Shown here in pieces: positions 26,409 to 34,560 of a stretch of DNA of 64,000 bases (the stretch's first letter is position 1; each line of letters begins with the position of its first letter). A program made the translations under genes and the position numbers. The notes beneath the pieces are model-generated. The model had not been told where the DNA came from. It worked only from the letters and a program-made list of their open reading frames with translations, and made no database searches. Source of the DNA: Ferrithrix thermotolerans DSM 19514 (GTDB lineage: Bacteria; Actinomycetota; Acidimicrobiia; Acidimicrobiales; Acidimicrobiaceae); the NCBI RefSeq assembly GCF_900128965.1, contig NZ_FQUL01000008.1, forward strand, positions 1-64,000, written 5' to 3'.

Positions 26409-27851
26409 CTAGGCCTCATCGCTAGTGTCGGTTGGGATCTCGATCGAAACCATCGAACCTTTGTCATCAGATGAGAGTCTAAGTTCGCCTCGAAGTTGTG
26501 ACCTAACGAGATCTCGTACAATCAGAAGTCCTAGAGATGTTGATGACTCGATCGAGAACTCCGGTGGAAATCCAACCCCGTCATCACCAACCGTTAACCT
26601 AAGTGTCCCGTCAAAGCGCTGTAGTCCAACGGTCACCTTCAGCTCTTCTCTATCCTTCGACCCGTGTTCGATCGAGTTTTGAATGAGTTCCTGCAGAACG
26701 ACAGCGAGAGGGGTAGCCAGCTGAGCTTCAATCTCAAAGTCCGTCACTTCGATGTCGATCTTTAGCTCGACCCCTGGAGGGACAGACTCCTGGGCAAGCC
26801 GTATGATAGCGCCTACAATCTCTTCGGTGGAGACTTGTTCTCCAATTTCACGTGATAGAACCTCATGGACCACCGCTATCGATCTGATGCGCCTCTCTGC
26901 CTCTGCGAGGGCATCCCTAGCTTGAACGGAGTCGACTCTCCGGCTCTGCAACCTCAGAAGCGACGAAATGGTTTGCAGATTGTTCTTCACGCGATGGTGG
27001 ATCTCTCGAATTGTGGCATCTTTTGAGATAAGCAACCTCTCGCTACGGCGAATGTTTGTAACGTCCTGAAGAAGCAACAGGAAACCATCTGCCCGCTGGG
27101 AGTTTATAAGCGGCATGCAGAAAAAGGTCACAGCCGCCTCCTGTTGGCCCTCGATCTCTTCGAGCACAGGAGAGAGACTCTCCGCAGACCTCAGTGGTCC
27201 GTCTAGCTCTATCCCTTGGTCAGCTAAGCTCTTCCCCAAACTGGGAGAGGAACATCCCAGACGATGCAGAGCGCTCAGGGCGTTAGGTGAAAGAAACCTT
27301 ACCTTTAGCTCCTCGTCTAAGAGGACGACCCCATCACCCACCCTTGGAATACTCGCCGAGTCGTCTACTTTGTAAGGGTAGTCCCCTGCGAGGATCATCT
27401 TAGCGAATCGGTCGAAGATCTTAACATAGGTAGATTCGAGCTCGCCGTGGATTCTCAGTGGATTCAACATGTAGTCGCGGGCGAGCACCCCAAAGACCTT
27501 GCTATTGGCCTTTAGGGGTATGCAGTTGGAGACCACCATATGATTTGAGTTTGGATCTACCCACTCAGCAAAGGTCATTCCTCCGCTACGAAGCGCAGAC
27601 TCAACGACGTAGACAGACTCTGCGTCGTAGTCGATACCAACTAGATCTCTCGGGTGTACCGTCTGGGAGGTAGCAGGTCTCACCTGCGCAGCGACCATGA
27701 AGCTAGTGGCGTTGTTGTCGGTGGGTATGTAGATAAGCAGATCAGAGAAGCATAGATCTGCCAAAAAACCCCATCTCCGCACTAGATCTTTGAAGTAGCT
27801 CTTGGCCTCTTCTGGCAACTTTGTAATTAGCTCATCGGGGAAACTCTGCAT
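26409..27851 (-). CDS. pdtaS: PdtaS-like sensor histidine kinase
   Basis: A 480-residue soluble histidine kinase of the HisKA_2/HATPase class that in mycobacteria (PdtaS) phosphorylates the RNA-binding antiterminator PdtaR. Order: an N-terminal GAF-like domain (about 1-150), a PAS-like domain (about 170-270), the dimerisation helix EIHHRVKNNLQTISSLLRLQ with His285/His286, and a C-terminal ATPase domain with the N-box LQELIQNSIEHG and the G-box VGDDGVGFP. No membrane segment is present. No response regulator gene is adjacent, as in mycobacteria, where pdtaR is unlinked. It overlaps in operon with a GDPD gene downstream and is near a PHP phosphatase. Confidence 0.87.
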   Translation of the reverse strand: MQSFPDELITKLPEEAKSYFKDLVRRWGFLADLCFSDLLIYIPTDNNATSFMVAAQVRPATSQTVHPRDLVGIDYDAESVYVVESALRSGGMTFAEWVDPNSNHMVVSNCIPLKANSKVFGVLARDYMLNPLRIHGELESTYVKIFDRFAKMILAGDYPYKVDDSASIPRVGDGVVLLDEELKVRFLSPNALSALHRLGCSSPSLGKSLADQGIELDGPLRSAESLSPVLEEIEGQQEAAVTFFCMPLINSQRADGFLLLLQDVTNIRRSERLLISKDATIREIHHRVKNNLQTISSLLRLQSRRVDSVQARDALAEAERRIRSIAVVHEVLSREIGEQVSTEEIVGAIIRLAQESVPPGVELKIDIEVTDFEIEAQLATPLAVVLQELIQNSIEHGSKDREELKVTVGLQRFDGTLRLTVGDDGVGFPPEFSIESSTSLGLLIVRDLVRSQLRGELRLSSDDKGSMVSIEIPTDTSDEA

Positions 27852-27869
27852 AGGGAAACTCTCCGCTGT

Positions 27870-28742
27870 CTACACAGAAAGAGGCATGGGTGTTCCTACC
27901 CGCCCAGAGAACTTAGTCAAGGTGTTATACCCAGCTTGAGACACGATCTCTCTTACGTCACAAGCACGATAAGCAACGTCAAGCTCCCCGTGAGAGTCAG
28001 ACGCAGTCGTTATGGGAACCCCTTTTTCTCGAAAGTACCTAAGCAACGTCGGTCCTGGATACAGTTCCTTCACCGGCTTGCGCCATCCAGCGGAGGAGAC
28101 CTCTGCCACCAGATTCGCCGACGCAGCCGCCTCCGCCATTCTGGCGTAGTACTCCTCTGGAACGCTTGGGAAAAGACCAGCCACCTTAATTAGGTCCGGG
28201 TGCGCTAAGACGTCTACCACCTTTGATGCTGACAACTCCTCCAAGGCTCTTGTGTACCCCTCCCACGCCGGCTCTATACCGACCTTTTCCCAGTACTCCA
28301 TGATCTCAGGGTCATTGACATGGTCAAAAGGCCACTCAACCACCCAATGGACAGACCCAAGCACGACGTCTAAGGGGTATTGTCGCACGAGTTGATCTAC
28401 AACGTCCATGGAGTCTTCGTAGTAGTCCACCTCCAGGCCAAGAATTACAGGTAGACCAGCTTCTTTGGCTGCAAGAACAACCGATACGTAGTGGTCTAAG
28501 TCTGCTTTAGCATGATCCAGCCAGTACTGTTCCATAAGGGTTCTCATCGGTGAGTCGGGAAATCGCCTAAAGTATCTGCCCAACACCTTTTCAGTCTGAC
28601 GGAAGCGAAAAAGGTGCTCCGTAATGGCGATCTGTAAGACGCCATTCTCCTTTGCTTTTTCGCAGTATCTCGCAAGTTCCTCTATCGTAGGTTCAGTGTC
28701 TTTCGTTCCATGAGGCCAAAGATGCAGGTGGTAGTCGATCAC
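27870..28742 (-). CDS. PHP-domain phosphatase/hydrolase
   Basis: A 290-residue PHP superfamily protein resembling the histidinol-phosphatase HisJ/YtvP type. Metal-ligand motifs are DYHLHLWPHG at residue 3, AITEHLFRF near residue 40, GLEVDYY near residue 101, GSVHWV near residue 130, DVLAHPDLI near residue 182, and TASDSHG near residue 250. The order and spacing fit a trinuclear-metal phosphatase. Whether it makes histidinol is unknown as no other his gene is adjacent. The start is GTG with no clear ribosome binding site. It follows the ArsA-like genes on the same strand. Confidence 0.8.
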   Translation of the reverse strand: MIDYHLHLWPHGTKDTEPTIEELARYCEKAKENGVLQIAITEHLFRFRQTEKVLGRYFRRFPDSPMRTLMEQYWLDHAKADLDHYVSVVLAAKEAGLPVILGLEVDYYEDSMDVVDQLVRQYPLDVVLGSVHWVVEWPFDHVNDPEIMEYWEKVGIEPAWEGYTRALEELSASKVVDVLAHPDLIKVAGLFPSVPEEYYARMAEAAASANLVAEVSSAGWRKPVKELYPGPTLLRYFREKGVPITTASDSHGELDVAYRACDVREIVSQAGYNTLTKFSGRVGTPMPLSV

Positions 28743-28758
28743 AGTAACATCGTAGAGG

Positions 28759-29937
28759 CTATCGATAGATAGACATATTTGTAGCCAGCTTTCTCAGCGA
28801 TTCCACCGAAGAGACATCGCCACTTTGCTGAGTAGTAGTAAAGACCTTACCTTCTCTAACTGTAAGGCGACTTACCTGAATCTCTTCCATGGTCTTTTGA
28901 TCCCTAAGTCCCTCATAAGAGTTAGCCATCTCAACTAGGATCTTCGAGACCAACTGGCTCTTGGACGCCAGAGGTACCTCGCCTTCTGTTGGATCAAGTC
29001 CAATAGCGTCGAAAGTCTTAGCTAACATCTCCTGTGTCTCATTAGATATTTTATCAGCTACCTCGTCGCCAGCCCTTGAAAAGATCGACGCCGGGAGAGA
29101 CCGGTTCATCACCACCGCACTCATGTTTAACTTTCTCCGTGCTACCTCAGATATGAAGAAAATAGCCTCTGTAGTGGGTATCTCCTCAGGAATGGTTACG
29201 ACTATAAAGCCTGCTTTATCAGAAGCAACGAGAGCAGCAACCTGCCGAGCCCGAGCCACAAATCCTTCGTAAAGCTGCTGAAAGTCGAAGAAAAACTCCG
29301 AGATGTCCTTTACAAACGCGGATCCCAGTATCCGCTCAGCCACTAAGTAAAAGGGTCTAAATGCGGAGGCTACTAGCTTTGACCTTCTAGGAATTGTGAG
29401 CCACCGAAGAAGCCTTGAGGCAAAGAACTCCTCCATATTTTTTGGGGCATCAAGAAAGTCGATGGCGTTCCTTGAAGGCGGGGTATCGACGACAATTATG
29501 TCGTAGATTCCTTCTTTGTAGAACTCGTAGAGAGCCTCAACCGCTATGTAGTCGTGGCTTTGGACAAACCTGGTGCTGATCGACTCGTAGATAGGGTTTT
29601 CAACGATCTTTTGAACAGTGTCTTTATCTGGCGCATAGCGACTTATCATCTCGTCCCACGACGCTTTCATGTCCACCATGGCCGCAAAGAGATGACCTTT
29701 AGCGTCTTTGAGTTGAACCTCCTGTGGTACGTGAGATAAGGCATCGATACCCATGGCTCCTGCAAGACGTTTCGCTGGATCGATCGTAATCACAAGAACC
29801 TCCTTTTCAAGCGAGGTTGCAAGTGCCACTCCAAGGGCAGCTGAGGTCGTGGTCTTCCCGACACCTCCAGATCCCGCTACGAGGACTATCTGGAGATCGC
29901 TTACTAGATCGATTAGGGATAACCCCTCTTCTTTCAA
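28759..29937 (-). CDS. ArsA-like ATPase, second of pair (BagB-like)
   Basis: A 392-residue ArsA/Get3-family ATPase. The deviant Walker A motif is AGSGGVGKTTTSA near residue 22; DTPPSRNAIDFLDAP near residue 160 is the switch II region. The C-terminus is extended beyond the ATPase core. It overlaps its upstream partner by four bases (TTGA) and starts at TTG with AGGTGG upstream. Actinobacteria carry such a pair (Rv3679-Rv3680, BagAB in M. tuberculosis), proposed to form a Get3-like complex; the arsenite-pump role of ArsA is not implied. No arsB or arsR is nearby. Confidence 0.83.
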   Translation of the reverse strand: MKEEGLSLIDLVSDLQIVLVAGSGGVGKTTTSAALGVALATSLEKEVLVITIDPAKRLAGAMGIDALSHVPQEVQLKDAKGHLFAAMVDMKASWDEMISRYAPDKDTVQKIVENPIYESISTRFVQSHDYIAVEALYEFYKEGIYDIIVVDTPPSRNAIDFLDAPKNMEEFFASRLLRWLTIPRRSKLVASAFRPFYLVAERILGSAFVKDISEFFFDFQQLYEGFVARARQVAALVASDKAGFIVVTIPEEIPTTEAIFFISEVARRKLNMSAVVMNRSLPASIFSRAGDEVADKISNETQEMLAKTFDAIGLDPTEGEVPLASKSQLVSKILVEMANSYEGLRDQKTMEEIQVSRLTVREGKVFTTTQQSGDVSSVESLRKLATNMSIYR

Positions 29938-30905
29938 GTTAATTCCACCTCAATCGTCTCAGCGACTTCTCTTACGATGCCCACGCCTGCGGTCATGCCC
30001 GGAATTAGGGGAATCTCGATCGTCGGTATCGACGTCCCAAGAGAGCTTTTGAACCTCTCTGCGTTTTGGTGATTCGAAGCAGCTAGAGCTTTCCACAAAG
30101 AGGTGGCATCCACTAAAGCGTCTATCCCCTCCCCAAGGACTCTCCTAATCACAGGCAACATCGGACCGGATACAATTTCATTGAAGTAAGACTCTTCCGC
30201 CTCTGAAAATATCTTGGGCACCATTTTGTTCAAAATTCCTAATACAAGGCTGACACCGGTCTCAGATCTCAGTCGTTCGGCCAGCTCAGCAGCCTCATCT
30301 ACCGGTGTCTCTTCTGCGGTCGACACCAGACATATTCCGCTTTGATGTTCGTCTTTCAAAATATCGATCATCCACTTGGTCTGGTCCTTTACTAGACCCA
30401 CTCCAAAGAGTTCATTCACTCCTTGCGGAGAAGCCAGCTGGGACACTACATGACCGGTTGCTGTGGAGTCCGCAATCACGATGTCGTAGTTTTTCTCCCT
30501 GACCTCGTAACAAAGTTTCCCTACAACTAGAATCTCCCTGACACCAGGAGCCGCCTTGGAGACAAAGTCGAAGGTCCGGGCTATGGGGCCGATCTTGGTC
30601 GGAATCGGGACCTTGAGGTATAAGCGCAGATACTCCGAGAGCGCTCTCTCCGTGTCCATCTCCATGACAAAAAGGTCCGTTCGGACCTCGACTGGTTCGA
30701 ACCCGATCTCTCGCACTCCAAAGTAGCGACCCACCTCTCCTTTAGGCTCGACTTCACAGAGCAGAACCCGCTTACCTCTTTCAGCCGACAAAATCCCCAG
30801 GGCAGTAGCGATGGTCGTCTTCCCTACTCCCCCCTTCCCGGTCACGAAGAGAAGTTTGCGGTCTAAAAGCCTATCCAGATCGGTTATGGAACCTCTAGCA
30901 CCCAC
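29934..30905 (-). CDS. ArsA-like ATPase, first of pair (BagA-like)
   Basis: A 323-residue ArsA/Get3-type ATPase. The Walker A motif is TGKGGVGKTTIATAL near residue 22, with signature lysine G-K-G-G-V-G-K-T-T; IADSTATGHVVSQL near residue 140 is the switch II region. The protein is shorter than its partner and starts at GTG. Together with the next gene and DUF3107 upstream (41 bases) it is in a block conserved across Actinobacteria. The pair is likely a heteromeric ATPase for protein or ion handling; the exact role is not known here. Confidence 0.83.
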   Translation of the reverse strand: MGARGSITDLDRLLDRKLLFVTGKGGVGKTTIATALGILSAERGKRVLLCEVEPKGEVGRYFGVREIGFEPVEVRTDLFVMEMDTERALSEYLRLYLKVPIPTKIGPIARTFDFVSKAAPGVREILVVGKLCYEVREKNYDIVIADSTATGHVVSQLASPQGVNELFGVGLVKDQTKWMIDILKDEHQSGICLVSTAEETPVDEAAELAERLRSETGVSLVLGILNKMVPKIFSEAEESYFNEIVSGPMLPVIRRVLGEGIDALVDATSLWKALAASNHQNAERFKSSLGTSIPTIEIPLIPGMTAGVGIVREVAETIEVELT

Positions 30906-30946
30906 TTTTATCGATCAATGCATTGTAGGTAAGGCACTCAAGGTCC

Positions 30947-31183
30947 TTAGGGAAGCGCAAAACCAACGCGACGCTCAGTCTTATTCGGTCCGATCTCTAC
31001 ATATGAAATCCTACCCACGGGGATACCCACCCTACGGCCCTTCCGATCGGATAGCCACAGGACTTTTTGATCCGAGGCGATGGCCTCAGAAACCATCTTC
31101 TCGATCTCTTCCTGGGTCACGCTGTCTTCTGCTTCGATGTCGATCTCACGCGCCGACTCCGAGATTCCAAAGCGAATATCCAA
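30947..31183 (-). CDS. DUF3107 family small protein (TB9.4-like)
   Basis: A 78-residue DUF3107 protein, related to the small actinobacterial antigen TB9.4 (Rv3208A). The sequence begins MDIRFGISES and contains the family IASDQKVLWLSDRKGRRVGIP segment and the IGPNKTERRVGF C-terminus. The function is unknown. The TTG start has AAGGAG six bases upstream, so start and expression are well supported. It lies upstream of the ArsA-like pair on the same strand. Confidence 0.9.
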   Translation of the reverse strand: MDIRFGISESAREIDIEAEDSVTQEEIEKMVSEAIASDQKVLWLSDRKGRRVGIPVGRISYVEIGPNKTERRVGFALP

Positions 31184-31275
31184 AGTAAAACTCCTTCGTC
31201 TAACCTACCTAGTCACGCTAGTATCTCTCGCATCTTTTTCGCTGACTTGATCGCTACATAGCCACCAAGTCCCAT

Positions 31276-31827
31276 CTATCTCAGCCTAAATACTGACCGC
31301 AGAGCCCTAGGATGAGCCAAAGCTGCGAAGAGATGGCCCATAAACAACGCCGTCACCAAAAAGGCAACGAGATCATGTGTAAAGGTTGCGCCTTGCCTCA
31401 TTGAGATTGACAACGGAATGTAAGAAGCCATGACAAGACCGGTTAGAAGTAACACCATGAGGGAACCGAGCAGAGCGTTAGCCATGAGTTTTTGCCCACC
31501 ATTGAATCTTTTTCCCTTTCTAGGAACGCTCAACAACCCGGTGCCATCATCAGGACTCCACCTCGAAAGCTCTTTGTAAACACCTGCGAGTGCGGGGCGA
31601 GACTCCAGGTTTGTAAGGGAGAGTCCAAAGGGAACAAAAATCATAACTCCACTTGCAACGTGAAGGTATGCCACAAAAGTCCTGTTACCCACCAACGCTT
31701 CAAGAGGCGATATGTAAAGAATAGCACCCGTAAAGAGCAGGATTATAAAGAGCAAGACGGTCGTGAAATGAATAACCTTAAACGACCTAGGGAGCTCGAT
31801 AAGAGCCTTAGTGGGGTTCTCCTGCAT
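31276..31827 (-). CDS. Cytochrome b-type membrane partner of molybdoenzyme
   Basis: A 183-residue integral membrane protein with four predicted transmembrane helices (roughly 20-42, 53-75, 113-135, 150-172) and helix-embedded histidines in KVIHFTT, YLHVASG, THDLVAF and MGHLFAALAHP, suggesting di-haem cytochrome b561/FdnI-like binding. The ATG comes directly after the stop codon of the preceding molybdoenzyme gene, with GGAGGC upstream, so the two are coupled. By analogy to the MsrP-MsrQ pair it may pass electrons between quinone and the periplasmic molybdoenzyme. It is not a clear MsrQ homologue, so the role is inferred. Confidence 0.7.
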   Translation of the reverse strand: MQENPTKALIELPRSFKVIHFTTVLLFIILLFTGAILYISPLEALVGNRTFVAYLHVASGVMIFVPFGLSLTNLESRPALAGVYKELSRWSPDDGTGLLSVPRKGKRFNGGQKLMANALLGSLMVLLLTGLVMASYIPLSISMRQGATFTHDLVAFLVTALFMGHLFAALAHPRALRSVFRLR

Positions 31828-32532
31828 CTATATAACGCCTCCTAACGATCCATTAGACGACGTCCATGCGTTGACGGGATAACCCTGCTGCTCCCAGTAT
31901 CCGGGAGTAGGAGAGGAGACTGCACGAATCTCCGAAAGCCACTTAATCGACTTGTACCCATACATCGAAGGTACGAACAGCCTAACGGGGCCGCCATGAG
32001 CCTGCGTCAATGGGGCACCGTACATATGGGTCACAACGAGCGCCTTAGTAACCTGCACCTGATCGAGCGTCAGTGACTCTGTATAGACCCCGTCGTAGGA
32101 GTAGAACTCTAGAGCTTGTGCCTCTCTCATCGGCCCAGCGACCTTGAGTAGATCCTCAAGCAGAACTCCTCGCCAGGGAACGTTTGGCACACTCCACCCT
32201 GTCACACATTGAAAGCGATGATCGAAATGGGTTTGCGGCATATCAAGCAGATCGTTGTAGCTAAGATCAGCTCCCTTTAGGAATAGTCCCGAAACCTTCA
32301 GGCGGTAAGAGTCGACAGGAATCGAAGGAAAACCATTTATAACTGTGTATATCCTAAATCTATCTCCCCCCGGAAGGTATTGAGCGAGTCCACTCCCTAG
32401 TGAGGAAAGAGCAGTAGAAGCTCCTCCTTGGAGAGCCTTGCCAGTCACAACCCCTCCGACTCCTAGAACAATAGCCCCCAAAACAAATCGTCTTGTGAGG
32501 GGCTTGGACGGTTCACTTTGGGAAAGAGCCAT
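31828..32532 (-). CDS. Exported sulfite-oxidase-fold molybdoenzyme (Tat)
   Basis: A 234-residue protein with a sulfite-oxidase-type molybdopterin-binding domain. A twin-arginine signal, TRRFVLGAIVLGVGG, begins near residue 13, so it is folded with its cofactor before export. The Mo-ligand cysteine lies in RFQCVTGWSVPNVPWRG near residue 110; the MYGYKSIKWLSEI segment near residue 190 is also typical. It is shorter than MsrP (about 330 residues) and lacks the C-terminal dimerisation domain of sulfite oxidase. Its substrate is unknown. It is followed at once by a cytochrome b-like membrane protein. Confidence 0.82.
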   Translation of the reverse strand: MALSQSEPSKPLTRRFVLGAIVLGVGGVVTGKALQGGASTALSSLGSGLAQYLPGGDRFRIYTVINGFPSIPVDSYRLKVSGLFLKGADLSYNDLLDMPQTHFDHRFQCVTGWSVPNVPWRGVLLEDLLKVAGPMREAQALEFYSYDGVYTESLTLDQVQVTKALVVTHMYGAPLTQAHGGPVRLFVPSMYGYKSIKWLSEIRAVSSPTPGYWEQQGYPVNAWTSSNGSLGGVI

Positions 32533-32578
32533 AGTTACATGTTACGGCTAGCTCAAAATCTTGTGTTGATCCCTCTCT

Positions 32579-33706
32579 TTAGCGAATCTTAAGTTCAGAA
32601 CGGTATCGACGCGGAGGCCCCATCGCAACTATCTTCTCCGCTATGTGCATGTACTCCTTGGACGCCCTTGACTCCGGATCGGACACGGTGACCGGCAAGC
32701 CCACGTCACCGCCGTCTCTGAGAGGGATCTCGATCGGCACTTGGCCCAACAGATTTACATCCAGTTCCTTTGCGAGTTCTTCTCCGCCTCCTTTGCCGAA
32801 GATCTCGTACCTTTCACCACCGGGTGTTTCAAAGTAAGACATATTTTCGACGACACCCCTAATCGGAATCTTCATCTTCTTTGCAGCGTATGCAGAACGC
32901 TGAGCTACACGTTCCGCCGCCGGCTGAGGGGTAGTGACGACGTAGATCTCTGACTTTGGGACCATCTCTCCTAACGATAGGGCTACGTCTCCGGTTCCTG
33001 GAGGCATGTCGATCAGAATAAAGTCATAGCCTTTCCAGTAGACGTCTACGAGAAACTGCTCGAGTGCCTTATGCAGCATGGGTCCCCGCCATACAACCGG
33101 AGTATCCTCGGAGAGGAAGAACCCCATCGACATGCAGTGAACCCCATTTGCCAGAGGTGGGACGATGAATCCTCCGAGAACTGAAGGGGGATACTCAACA
33201 CCGAGCATCTTAGGAACTGAAAACCCATATACGTCGGCGTCTAGCAGACCTACCTTCTTACCCATCTTTGAAAGGGAGACAGCCAGGTTGACCGCAGTAG
33301 ACGACTTTCCCACTCCTCCCTTACCTGAGGAGATTCCCAGAACTCTCGTTTTGGAGTCAGAAACTGCAAACAAAGGCTTTCGCTGCTCCAGATTTGCACG
33401 TTCATCAACAGAAAGCACTTCCCGAAGGCGATTGCCAACCTCATCGAGTTCACCCTCATCGAGATAGGTGAAGGTGACGCGCACCTTGTCCTTGGAGTAA
33501 CGCTGTGACAATGAAGCTGCAATTTGAACTCTAAGATCCTCCTCAGGTAGGTAGGGATCTGTGATCGCCCCAACCTCAATTGAGATCTTGCCCCACCCCT
33601 CCTTCGCATAACGAATCAGACCGAGGGACACAAGATCGACTCCCGTGTGTGGTTCGACGACCTTCGATAGCACAGACTCCAGTTCAGGATCTAAGCGCTG
33701 TGACAC
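32579..33706 (-). CDS. mrp: Mrp/ApbC-type Fe-S carrier ATPase
   Basis: A 375-residue P-loop ATPase of the Mrp/NBP35 family that carries iron-sulfur clusters to apoproteins. An N-terminal DUF59 (MIP18-like) domain spans about 1-90; Walker A GKGGVGKS is at 128-135, LLDADVYGFSVP follows, and DMPPGTGDVAL lies near residue 222. The CxxC motif found in E. coli ApbC after NMS is replaced by NMSYFETPGGERY, as in other actinobacterial Mrp proteins. GTG start with AGAGGTG five bases upstream. It is divergent from a SufR-like regulator, with only a 137-base gap between start codons. Confidence 0.9.
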   Translation of the reverse strand: MSQRLDPELESVLSKVVEPHTGVDLVSLGLIRYAKEGWGKISIEVGAITDPYLPEEDLRVQIAASLSQRYSKDKVRVTFTYLDEGELDEVGNRLREVLSVDERANLEQRKPLFAVSDSKTRVLGISSGKGGVGKSSTAVNLAVSLSKMGKKVGLLDADVYGFSVPKMLGVEYPPSVLGGFIVPPLANGVHCMSMGFFLSEDTPVVWRGPMLHKALEQFLVDVYWKGYDFILIDMPPGTGDVALSLGEMVPKSEIYVVTTPQPAAERVAQRSAYAAKKMKIPIRGVVENMSYFETPGGERYEIFGKGGGEELAKELDVNLLGQVPIEIPLRDGGDVGLPVTVSDPESRASKEYMHIAEKIVAMGPPRRYRSELKIR

Positions 33707-33744
33707 AATACACCTCTAACTGCTAATAGGGCCAGAATACTCCC

Positions 33745-33774
33745 CTTATAACACATGATCACTAGACTTATAAC
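33745..33774. promoter_or_regulatory. Divergent promoter region, mrp / SufR-like gene
   Basis: CTTATAAC occurs twice as a direct repeat (33745-33752 and 33767-33774), 22 bases apart, i.e. two helical turns. The second works as a -10 box for the regulator and the first, read on the minus strand as GTTATAAG, as a -10 box for mrp. ACTAGACTTATAA (33761-33773) is identical to a stretch in the Dps promoter. The spacing would suit a regulator bound to both. Confidence 0.4.
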
Positions 33775-33843
33775 GTGGGAGTTTCCAAGTCTTCTAATAA
33801 GATAGAGGATACTCTAACTGACGCTACTGCCGAGAGGGAAAAG

Positions 33844-34548
33844 TTGAAGCATCTAACAGACACCTCTAGCGATATCGCTCGCGACATCGGACAGATAACT
33901 GATGCCTTTGGAGACCCGACTAGAAGAGGCATCTACCTTATGGTCAGAGAGAGCGACGGGGTAAGCGCATCTGTCGTTGCTGAGCGGTTCTCTCTTCATC
34001 CAAACGTGGCCAGGCATCACCTAGACAAACTTGTTACTTGGGGTTATCTTGAGAGCTACACGGAGAAGCTCGACTCCAAAGCAGGGAGACCCACCAAAAG
34101 ATACAAGGCTTCTTCCAAGGTCCCCATCATCGAAAGGGAGCGTCGACAGTTTGAGCTTCTTTCTCTACTACTGTCTAAAACCTTGGACGCTTTACCTCTA
34201 AGTGTGGCTGAGTCCATCGCATACGAGGTTGGAGAGAACTACGGGCTAAGGATCGCAGCGTCTCTCTCCGACCAGGAGCTTCTAGAGGACCCAAAGCACG
34301 TTGTAACTGCACTGGCCGATGCGCTATCAGCACATGGATTTACCTCCAAAACGGTGTCTAGAAGAGAAGACCTTGTGGTGATCAACGAAGTCTGCCCCTT
34401 TGGTACAGTTGCCATCGAACATCCAGTGCTATGTGCAGTCGAAAGAGGAATAGTTGCGGGGCTTATCTCTAAGTCAAACTCCAATAAACTAGAGCCACGA
34501 GTCAACTCCAGGGCACTGGGGGATCTGGACTGTTCCGTGGTGATCTAG
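33844..34548 (+). CDS. sufR: SufR-like HTH regulator with cysteine motif
   Basis: A 234-residue ArsR/DeoR-type winged-helix regulator of the SufR group. The HTH is VSASVVAERFSLHPNVARHHLDKL (about 41-64), followed by SKAGRPTKRY of the wing. The C-terminal half has C184, C197 and C230 in NEVCPF...VLCAV...LDCSV, spaced CX12CX32C, which suits a Fe-S cluster. TTG at 33844 is preferred since GAGAGGGA lies four bases upstream and the predicted -10 box sits at 33769-33774; a GTG at 33775 would be just at the -10 box. Divergence from mrp suggests that it senses cluster status. The cluster itself is inferred. Confidence 0.72.
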   Translation: MKHLTDTSSDIARDIGQITDAFGDPTRRGIYLMVRESDGVSASVVAERFSLHPNVARHHLDKLVTWGYLESYTEKLDSKAGRPTKRYKASSKVPIIERERRQFELLSLLLSKTLDALPLSVAESIAYEVGENYGLRIAASLSDQELLEDPKHVVTALADALSAHGFTSKTVSRREDLVVINEVCPFGTVAIEHPVLCAVERGIVAGLISKSNSNKLEPRVNSRALGDLDCSVVI

Positions 34549-34560
34549 TACAAAACCCAT

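Noticed and set aside
28759-30905. Arsenic resistance operon
   Set aside because: The ArsA-like pair lacks arsB, arsC, arsD and arsR; the arrangement fits the BagAB type.
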